Origin: UBA2330 sp035443185
GTDB taxonomy: Bacteria; Bacteroidota; Ignavibacteria; Tepidaquicellales; Tepidaquicellaceae
DNA: 64,000 bases
NCBI GenBank assembly: GCA_035443185.1
Contig: DAORRV010000005.1
Coordinates: 1-64,000 of the forward strand
Reading direction: 5' to 3'
This document shows positions 10,201 to 16,401 of the stretch, piece after piece. The stretch's first letter is position 1; each line of letters opens with the position of its first letter. A program made the position numbers and the translations under genes. The notes below the pieces were generated by a model. The model was not told where the DNA came from. It made no database searches and worked only from the letters and a program-made list of their open reading frames with translations.

Positions 10201-10560
10201 CAATATGGAAATAAATATAACTGTTATAAAACCATTAGTGAATTTTCCTGATAGATAATCTGATTTTTTTACCGGATAGGAAAAGAGAAACCTGTTGGTT
10301 TTGCTGAGATAATCTCTGCTGATCACCGTTCCGATTATAACCGGAATCAGCAGCAGAAATAATTTATTAAAAAATATTGCTGTAGATAAAATATCTATTG
10401 GTGAATTTGCTATACCGGTACTTCCTGAACCTTCGCCGAATATTCCCGCAGCACCTGATAATGAAATGAGAGCTGCCAAGAAAAACACAAATGAGTAAAA
10501 ATAAAATGACAGACTTTTCAGCCAGAGTCTTAACTCAAATTTAATAATTGGAATAAACAT
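7300..10560 (-). CDS. ABC-2 type permease fused to an M1-family zinc aminopeptidase domain
   Basis: The 1086-residue protein combines a long N-terminal membrane part (about 12 helices within residues 1-590, with an ABC-2-like permease pattern occurring twice) and a C-terminal extracytoplasmic M1 gluzincin domain. The zinc site is 'HELTHQ' (922-927) with a third ligand E946 in 'MITESITEYI'; 'YGKGS' (about 1003) holds the catalytic tyrosine of M1 enzymes. The spacing of 19 residues before the third ligand is what I recall for these permease fusions. It overlaps the preceding ATPase gene as TAATG, so the two are translationally coupled. The complex presumably moves a substrate across the inner membrane and trims or senses peptides outside; the cargo is not known. 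Confidence 0.9.
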   Translation of the reverse strand: MFIPIIKFELRLWLKSLSFYFYSFVFFLAALISLSGAAGIFGEGSGSTGIANSPIDILSTAIFFNKLFLLLIPVIIGTVISRDYLSKTNRFLFSYPVKKSDYLSGKFTNGFITVIFISILVMSGMALGLLLPGINSDQVIGFDLSVYLQTFFLYLLPNLFLVTVIVFTVVLRTKNIYSGFPAVIILLLLTKLISGIMFSTGFGFPEITADPFGEIYFENKIKYLSASELASISIPFGFEYLINRIFWMTIASLVLCYTYKKFSFTVTEKIKERSFFKKKELLSESKTSFRSLDIKFNYTFSQNIRSIWRLSQYDFNYITRNLSFRILALIGAVFIAVLILKGNTDTGVKLLPVTWTIMSIPFLFYSLLIIFLTFLYSGLLINRSESTGMKELECMTPAPDFVLYFSRLTALIKIQILMLLIMMISGILIQIYSGYYNFDIGNYIYTLFGIHLIGFVIWAVLALFIQTLVTNSFTGLIILVLIFLGLDNVPIGDAGSLVLKFNRNPEPDFFLKYSEISGFGHSVYPYFVSKLYWVLFCMVLINLTIIFNKRLKADLISERIKNVNLRFYGKKLMPLTGLMALFILSGIYIYSEKKNESEIILTEKQKSEYMLNFQNEFGKYDSFPQPRIVLLNFNMDIFPDEKSFTAEGFYILVNKTNYVIDKLLLKSGYDENTSYTFSEGTELEAYDSVLKFSVYKLSKGIEPKDSIKLYFSIKNISNTILTQNSNVLEDGTFIKSNIFPHIGFINLKNENKLNPEDSISHLNHYQRYDSDLINIEATVSTSKDQIAIMPGILMDKREQNGRNYFHYKSEGNIKFVLGINSGEFNIYQESYKGKELSIFYYKDHSNNINNFADGIKSAFDYNTEYFGEYQHSNISIVEFPRSEGSYATTSGNTIQISEIRFINDTGEDGEENTDISFYTAAHELTHQWWGNQIIPADAAGALMITESITEYITAKIYERKFGREKALGFLKIQYDRYLKGRAEEVDKELPLMYVSPEQTYISYGKGSITFYILSEYIGEDNLNRILRSFLEKNKFQGPPYTTTHEFIRYLKEETPENLHYLIYDLFESSDFEKFSEYYKKLDGNSN

Positions 10561-11447
10561 TATCTCACTGTGTGCTTGTCAGTTTCAAGTACCGTAAAGT
10601 AAATGTCTTCCAAACCAGGATCAGCATCAATAAATTCTGCTGAAGGTTTCTCTTCTGAATATACTTTTACACTCAGAGAATTGTCTTCGTTAAATTTAGA
10701 TGAAATAACTCTGTGCAATCTTGTATATTCTTCCAGCTCATTTTTATCAATATTAATTACCCAGATCTTTTGATCTAATTCTTTCACTGCTGCTGTTGGA
10801 GAACCTGTTTTCAAAATTCTTCCTTTGTTAATTATTGCCATGTCATTACACAGATCTTTTATATCATCTACAATATGTGTAGAAAAAATAATTATGTTTG
10901 TGCTCGCAATTTCACGCAGCAGATTCAGAAAACGTTTTCTCTCAGCGGGATCCAGTCCTGACGTTGGTTCATCCACTATTATAATTTTCGGATCGTTCAA
11001 CAGTATCTGAGCAATTCCAAATCTTTGTTTCATCCCTCCTGAATATTTACTGACATGCATTTTTCTGACATCAAGCAGGTTTGTCATTTCCAGAACTTTA
11101 TCCGTTATCATTTTTCTGTCTCTTGAAGATGATATACCTTTTAAAATAGCAAAGTAGTCAAGCAGTTCATCTGCATTCATACCCTGATAAATCCCAAATT
11201 CCTGAGGCAGATAACCAAGTAGTTTTCTGTAACTCATCGGATCTTCAAGTACATTTATCTCATCAAAATATATTTCTCCTTCATCAGGCAGTTGAACTGT
11301 TGCAGCGATCCTCATCAGAGTAGATTTACCGGCACCGTTTGGTCCCAGCAGTCCGAACATTCCCTGACCGATTTCAATATTTATATTGTCGAGAGCTTTA
11401 TGTGATCTTTCGTAGGACTTGCTTAGATTATTGATAGAAAACTTCAA
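10560..11447 (-). CDS. ABC transporter ATP-binding protein, partner of the permease/M1 fusion
   Basis: The 295-residue ATPase shows Walker A 'GPNGAGKST' (about 35-43), the Q-loop in 'LGYLPQEFGIYQGM', signature 'YSGGMKQRFGIAQ', Walker B 'IIIVDEPTSGLD' and the H-loop 'IIIFSTHIVDD'. The C-terminal 70 residues are a DrrA/CcmA-type regulatory extension. The start is TTG (11445-11447): no in-frame ATG lies before an upstream stop, and the reading begins at the usual 'MKFSINNLSKSY' ABC start. Its stop overlaps the start of the permease gene by one base, so the two form one operon. Confidence 0.9.
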   Translation of the reverse strand: MKFSINNLSKSYERSHKALDNINIEIGQGMFGLLGPNGAGKSTLMRIAATVQLPDEGEIYFDEINVLEDPMSYRKLLGYLPQEFGIYQGMNADELLDYFAILKGISSSRDRKMITDKVLEMTNLLDVRKMHVSKYSGGMKQRFGIAQILLNDPKIIIVDEPTSGLDPAERKRFLNLLREIASTNIIIFSTHIVDDIKDLCNDMAIINKGRILKTGSPTAAVKELDQKIWVINIDKNELEEYTRLHRVISSKFNEDNSLSVKVYSEEKPSAEFIDADPGLEDIYFTVLETDKHTVR

Positions 11448-11632
11448 TAGGAATTTAATATTTATTTAATGTACTTTTTTTAAAAACCCTTTTTTGACCC
11501 GGGATAACTGATCAGGTGAAAAATATACGGAATGATCCAGATTTTAGTTTAAATCGGCATTTAATTATGATTGAATATGAATTTTAACAACTACTGACAG
11601 GAACTGTTTATTTATGCAAACAAAAGTAAAAT

Positions 11633-12109
11633 TTATTTTTTATAGATTTTCAGATCTCTGAATTTAAAAAAGGAGAAAGTCGGAGAAGAAGCAGTTATTC
11701 TGTATATAAAAAAATCATTTACTTTTGGAGAAGCTATTGTAGTATCTATATATTTTTCTGTTGGAGTTATATTCGCAGAACTAAAATTAAAAATATTAAT
11801 TTCTGCAGGACCCTGATTATAAAATATTTTCAGAGGAGCCGGATCAAAGTTATTTTCTCCCGAATAGTAAAAAGTTAATCTTACACTGTCTCTGTCAGAA
11901 AAATTAAGTGTACTGCCTGTAATACTCTGAGACATGGATGATGATCCTGAAGATACTCCGACAGAATCACCTGACACTTCAGCCAGTAATACTTCGCCCG
12001 TTGCCGGTGGATCAACTGAATTATCCTCACTGCTGCAGCCTATAAAAGAGATAATCGATACAAAGATTATGATCACCGGTAAAAAAAGATCCGTTAATTT
12101 TTTACACAT
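11633..12109 (-). CDS. Putative lipoprotein of unknown function
   Basis: A 158-residue protein with a lipoprotein signal: a hydrophobic stretch (residues 9-24) followed by lipobox 'ISFIGC' with C25 as the lipidated residue. After a serine-rich linker ('VGVSSGSSSMSQS') the remainder is predicted beta-rich ('DSVRLTFYYSGENNFDPAPL'). No family is recognised. It should sit in the inner or outer membrane facing the periplasm. It lies 185 bases upstream of the ABC operon on the same strand and 101 bases after the methyltransferase gene, with no sign of coupling. Confidence 0.65.
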   Translation of the reverse strand: MCKKLTDLFLPVIIIFVSIISFIGCSSEDNSVDPPATGEVLLAEVSGDSVGVSSGSSSMSQSITGSTLNFSDRDSVRLTFYYSGENNFDPAPLKIFYNQGPAEINIFNFSSANITPTEKYIDTTIASPKVNDFFIYRITASSPTFSFFKFRDLKIYKK

Positions 12110-12210
12110 CAGAATATTTTTTATTTGATTTAGAAGTATCTCAATTTATAAAAATTATATTATATATTCTATACTTCAAAACTTTCAGAACAAGCTCTCT
12201 TATTTAAAAA

Positions 12211-12837
12211 TTATTTTTTCCGGAATAATAATGTAAGTATTCTCGGAATGCCGGTACGGTCTTCTTTGTCAAAATATTCATTTACTTCCGAAAGTATGAA
12301 ACCGTTCTTTTTTGCGGAGTTTGTGAAATCAGATATGTTGTGATCAAAACATGTTACTGTCTGAATGCCTTTTTCTGTTTCGAATCTTGCTTTGGTTCCT
12401 GTATATTGTTTGAAAGGATGAAGCTCTCCGATATAGACTTTACCTTCATTGGATAAAGCTTTTGAAACTTCAAAAAAAATATGATTCAGATCTTCGATAT
12501 GCTCAAGTACGAGACTAAAACTGATGAGATCAAATTGCTCTTTTACAAAAATCCATTCATTATTAATATCAGCCTGAATAAAACTGACTTTATCCGACAG
12601 GATCTTTTCTTTTGCTTTTGCGATCATCTCGGGGGAAATATCAACCGCAGTTAATTTATCTGAAATTGTCAAAAGCCATTCAGAATTTTTACCTGTGCCG
12701 CAGCCAATCTCCAGACAATTTTTAAAACTCATACCGGCAAGTTCTTTTCTAATTGTAATACCTTCGAGATCTCTCGTTTTATTTATATTTGTATCATACT
12801 GCTCAGACCATGATCTGTATGCGTCTTTTGGTTCCAT
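12211..12837 (-). CDS. Class I SAM-dependent methyltransferase
   Basis: Motif I 'CLEIGCGTGKNSEWLL' and the acidic end of strand 2 ('KLTAVDISPEM') define a class I Rossmann methyltransferase. 'FIQADINNEWIF' and 'FDLISFSLVLEHIEDL' give motifs II and III. At 208 residues it is the size of small-molecule methyltransferases; the substrate is unknown. A TTG directly before the ATG could extend it by one residue, but the ATG at 12835-12837 is the likelier start. The helicase gene ends the same strand run upstream with a 62-base gap. Confidence 0.88.
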   Translation of the reverse strand: MEPKDAYRSWSEQYDTNINKTRDLEGITIRKELAGMSFKNCLEIGCGTGKNSEWLLTISDKLTAVDISPEMIAKAKEKILSDKVSFIQADINNEWIFVKEQFDLISFSLVLEHIEDLNHIFFEVSKALSNEGKVYIGELHPFKQYTGTKARFETEKGIQTVTCFDHNISDFTNSAKKNGFILSEVNEYFDKEDRTGIPRILTLLFRKK

Positions 12838-12899
12838 CAAAAAAAAATGTAATTGAAAAATAATGTAAAAATTAAAAGAATATTTTATCTCGAAAAATG

Positions 12900-14693
12900 T
12901 TATCCGTAAATATCTTCAAGCTCTAATTTCTCAATCCGCATCCTGATTGCATTGAGTGTCCTTCCAAAATGTTTTGCTATTTTTTTTACATTAGCCCCTT
13001 CACAATACATTACTGTAAGTTCATCATCCAGCTTCTCTGTCCATGGAGTATAAGCAGATTTAAATTTCTCTCTGACCTTATCTGCGCTGTAAACTTTACT
13101 TTTTTTACTTCCGCTGAAATCAGGCTTTTCATAAGATATCTTTGAATAATTCTTATTGTCTTTATTTCCGGATACAGGCTCGCCGATAATTTTCTTTATC
13201 CTTTGTGAATCCGGAAAACCTTTTGGGAGAAGTGTGTCAGGTATCTCAATGCAGTTCTTTGTCCTCGTTACTGCCACATAAAGAAGGTTGATCTCTTCAT
13301 TAATTTTCGATAATCCGGAACCGGTTTTTTTTATTTCCTCAATCTGCTTTTCAAGTTTTTCTTCATTTATAAAATCGTTCACTATCTGAACAGTATCATA
13401 CTCCATTCCCTTACATCTGTGAACTGTTGAAAATATCACTTCAGCTTTTTCCTTTTTATCGTCAGACACATGCAGCTCTTTGATCTTTTTTAAGATCTGC
13501 GGAATGTCATTTCCATATTCCTTAACGATCTCTACAAGCATAGAGAGCTGAGAGTCTCCGGTTTTGTTAATATAATTCTGAAGTTCACTCAGAGTCCTCA
13601 TCTGTTTTATCAGTGTATCTTTTATAAGTTTATGTTTACCATTATAAAGATTTAATACATCATAAAGTGACGCACCTTCTTCCGAATAAGTATAAGAATT
13701 AAAATTACCTTCAAAGTAAAGACTCCTGATTTTTTTATTTCCTGTTACTATTTCAATTGCTTTTACCAGAAGACCCAGATTAGTCCTGCCAATAACAGCG
13801 CTAGTTCCTGATTGAGTAGAAAGATTTTTTCCTGAAATGGGACTTGGTTTGAATTCAGCAACCTGACTTTTCATTTTTAAAATTTCCATTGCAAGATCGG
13901 CAATATCCTGACTGAAACGAAAACTGTTTGTAAGACTGAACGTTTTGAATTCAGCTTTCTCAAGAGAGTTCACGGCAAATCTCCATCCGTAGATCTGCTG
14001 ATGAGTATCGCCTACAATTACTTTCACTGCGTCCTGTTTCAAAAATACGTCGAGCATTGCCGCCGATGCATCCTGCCCTTCATCAAAAAGTATATAATCA
14101 TAATTAAGTTTTGGATTTAACAACTGAAATTTCTTTAAATAAAAATCATGAGTGATCTCAATTTCACCGCTGTTCATTTTACTTAAAAAAAGTCTTGTCT
14201 GATTTTCAATGTAATCATAATGCTTTGAGACAAATGCATTTGCCCTGTTGTCGGAAACGACATCTGCATAATTCAGCTCACTGACTTTTTGTTTATCGCT
14301 GTTACAAAAATATGAAATGAATTTACTTACATGATTAGCAACGATATGCTCACCGTGCTTTTCACCTACTCCGCTGAGATGCAGAATTTCACATATCTCA
14401 TGCGACTTGTATCCTTTTGCGCTCACTCTGTATCCGTGTCCATACACAACATGTCCGTACGCGAGTGAATGCGCCGTTTCAACTTTTACATTGTATAATT
14501 TTTTTGCTGCAAATTTTTTAAGAGCTTCTGTCTTTACTGATCTGTTAAAAGCGAGATAAAGTATTTTGCTGTTTTCAGGGCGGGCTTTTGCATACTCTAT
14601 TATTGTAGTGGTCTTACCGGATCCGGCGACTGCGTTGATCTTAATGTTACCTTCGGAACTAATGATCTCCTTTTGTTCTTCTGTTAATTTCAT
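12900..14693 (-). CDS. UvrD/Rep-type superfamily 1 helicase with C-terminal HTH-like tail
   Basis: The 597-residue protein carries SF1A helicase motifs in order: Walker A 'VAGSGKTTTI' (about 22-31), motif II 'YILFDEGQDAS', motif III 'VVGDTHQQIYGWR'-type 'VGDTHQQIYGWR', motif IV region 'LTNSFRFSQDIADLA', motif V 'FSTVHRCKGMEYDTV' and motif VI 'NLLYVAVTRTK'. It is shorter than UvrD and lacks large 1B/2B insertions, closer to the Fbh1-like small helicases. Residues about 545-597 form a separate tail, with 'PWTEKLDDEL' and 'VKKIAKHFGRTLNAIRMRIE', which looks like a homeodomain-type helix-turn-helix. It should unwind DNA in repair or recombination; the tail may aid DNA binding. Confidence 0.88.
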   Translation of the reverse strand: MKLTEEQKEIISSEGNIKINAVAGSGKTTTIIEYAKARPENSKILYLAFNRSVKTEALKKFAAKKLYNVKVETAHSLAYGHVVYGHGYRVSAKGYKSHEICEILHLSGVGEKHGEHIVANHVSKFISYFCNSDKQKVSELNYADVVSDNRANAFVSKHYDYIENQTRLFLSKMNSGEIEITHDFYLKKFQLLNPKLNYDYILFDEGQDASAAMLDVFLKQDAVKVIVGDTHQQIYGWRFAVNSLEKAEFKTFSLTNSFRFSQDIADLAMEILKMKSQVAEFKPSPISGKNLSTQSGTSAVIGRTNLGLLVKAIEIVTGNKKIRSLYFEGNFNSYTYSEEGASLYDVLNLYNGKHKLIKDTLIKQMRTLSELQNYINKTGDSQLSMLVEIVKEYGNDIPQILKKIKELHVSDDKKEKAEVIFSTVHRCKGMEYDTVQIVNDFINEEKLEKQIEEIKKTGSGLSKINEEINLLYVAVTRTKNCIEIPDTLLPKGFPDSQRIKKIIGEPVSGNKDNKNYSKISYEKPDFSGSKKSKVYSADKVREKFKSAYTPWTEKLDDELTVMYCEGANVKKIAKHFGRTLNAIRMRIEKLELEDIYG

Positions 14694-15088
14694 ATCTTCT
14701 TCATTAATTATTAATTTTTCTAAATATATTCATCACTGCTTTTATACTATACATTTTTTCAAAGTTAGAAATTATTTCTTAAATTCCAATACCGCATCAA
14801 GTTAATTATTACATAAAAAAATGTCAAAGCAGTATTTATCTGAAAATTTTATGGATATCAACCAACGAATTTGGTGTTCCAAAATGTTTATAATTCAAAA
14901 CCTGGTTATTCCTGCTCTATTCAAAAAAACTTTTTGTTCACCAACATCTGTGTCGAAAAATTTTCATTACTAAGAATTCTTTTACCCTCATAATTTAGAT
15001 TCAAATATGAGAATTTTAGTAGATTGATATAAAAGACTAATAATGTTAATATAAAATCCGATAACAATAATAATTTTTTACTGACCAC
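14694..15088. other. Spacer without recognised features
   Basis: The 395-base divergent spacer between the helicase and the small lipoprotein gene is very AT-rich. I see no palindromic element, terminator or convincing small gene in it; one 50-codon frame (14821-14973) lacks any recognisable product. Confidence 0.5.
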
Positions 15089-15544
15089 TTGAAATATTTT
15101 ATAACGATCATAATATTAACAGCAACTTTTTATTACAGCTGCAGCAATGACAGCGTTCAAGATCCAAATGCTATAACAGAAGATTATACATCAATACTGA
15201 ATACGGATAAATTCGGAAACATACTCGGCGGAGATACTACTGACTGGTGTAAAGATACCTGCTCAAATGCACTTCAGCCGTGCGATGCATTTTCTCCGGC
15301 ATATCCAAATCCCGTGAATGATACTTTATTTTTCAGATTCAGTGTAAGTAGTAATTTGTCAAATTTAAAATTGTATTTTTTAAACTCTTCATCTGATACA
15401 CTCTTTTTAGCAAATGGTGTTTATGATGCAGGACATTATGTGCTGTTTACTACAGCATCTATTTTAGGATATTCCAATGTTTATAAAAGAGCATATTTGA
15501 AGATCAATGATTTTTCCTGTTACGGTGACATTAAATTTAATTGA
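15089..15544 (+). CDS. Small lipoprotein with a sorting-domain-like beta-sandwich
   Basis: The 151-residue product begins at TTG (15089-15091); an in-frame stop lies six codons upstream and no ATG fits. The signal segment 'FITIIILTATFYYSC' ends in a lipobox-like 'FYYSC'. A disulfide-prone block 'DWCKDTCSNALQPCD' is followed by 'SPAYPNPVNDTLFFRFSV', which matches the opening of FlgD/T9SS-type beta-sandwich domains. The end 'FSCYGDIKFN' differs from the usual 'KMxLxK' ending. I infer a periplasmic or surface lipoprotein that kept the sandwich fold without being T9SS cargo. The gene stands alone. Confidence 0.6.
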   Translation: MKYFITIIILTATFYYSCSNDSVQDPNAITEDYTSILNTDKFGNILGGDTTDWCKDTCSNALQPCDAFSPAYPNPVNDTLFFRFSVSSNLSNLKLYFLNSSSDTLFLANGVYDAGHYVLFTTASILGYSNVYKRAYLKINDFSCYGDIKFN

Positions 15545-15728
15545 AATTATCACTTCCTATAACCTCCCTTATTATTTTCCAAAAAAATACTTCTTCTGTA
15601 ATGCGATGATCTAAAAAGAACATCCATGAGCAGTATACTTAAAACAAAACATCTACAAAGTAGGTCTATAAATGATTTTCTTATTCCTACAAAACGAAAT
15701 GCAAATTCTCAATTAATATTAAACATTT

Positions 15729-15749
15729 GTGTCTTGGTGCCTTGGTGGT
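15729..15749. repeat. Period-8 direct repeat, copy 3
   Basis: GTGTCTTG-GTGCCTTG-GTGGT has the same 8-base period and CTT core as the copies at 1738 and 6716. It lies in the spacer between two convergent genes. Confidence 0.55.
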
Positions 15750-15774
15750 AAAAAAACGTTATAAATCCGGCAAT

Positions 15775-16194
15775 TTATTTCTTTTCATAATGCTCTCTCA
15801 CCAATGCCGCCATTTCATTTTCAGTCATCTTGTCAGCATTCTTTAAAGTAATCGATTTTTTCGAAAATTTTTTATTCTTTGAAAGTAAATTATTAAGCTC
15901 TGATTTTGCAAGTGTCGGTCCGAACAATAATATGGAATCATATTTCAGAAGTCTCTTTTCAAGATCATTAAAATAAGATGCTACTTCATTCTGTTTTTTC
16001 TGATGCAGTTTAAATTCAGTATTCGAAAAATACTTTTTACCAAATCTTGTCTCAACACTACTGCTGTCTTCACCGGGAATTCTTACATGTCTCTTATAAG
16101 GCGAATGGACAGTTGTTATCTCTGATCCGCTTTCCATTATTTCTATTAATTTTGCTTTTGAATGGTCTAGCCAAACTCCTATTTTCTTTTCCAT
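15775..16194 (-). CDS. Small protein resembling a single eRF1-type domain (function unknown)
   Basis: A 139-residue soluble protein. It opens 'MEKKIGVWLDHSKAKLIEI', a strand resembling the start of a release-factor/host-attachment-type domain. It then has 'KYDSILLFGPTLAKSELNNL' (about 84-103), which resembles the strand-helix unit of the eRF1 middle domain, and ends in a helix 'EMAALVREHYEKK'. The residues 'RHVRIPGEDSSSVETRFGKK' in between are basic. I infer membership of the bacterial release-factor-like (bAERF) fold; the resemblance is modest and the role unknown. ATG start, single gene, convergent with the lipoprotein gene. Confidence 0.6.
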   Translation of the reverse strand: MEKKIGVWLDHSKAKLIEIMESGSEITTVHSPYKRHVRIPGEDSSSVETRFGKKYFSNTEFKLHQKKQNEVASYFNDLEKRLLKYDSILLFGPTLAKSELNNLLSKNKKFSKKSITLKNADKMTENEMAALVREHYEKK

Positions 16195-16401
16195 TTTTAC
16201 TCCTTTTTATAAAAAGTTAATTATCTGTAAACTGTTTTTAAATGTTAAAATTTTTAAAAATAATATATTTGAAAACTAAGTAACATCAGAGGTAAATGTT
16301 TTATACAATTTTTTTTCTATTAATTTGATTAAATTATTTTTATAAAAAAATTTCCCCCGATAAAAAATCGATCTGTATTTTAAATAAAGACATTTTATAA
16401 A

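Noticed and set aside
14821..14973. 50-codon ATG frame in the helicase-lipoprotein spacer
   Set aside because: No recognisable domain, no ribosome site and composition like the surrounding spacer; probably chance.
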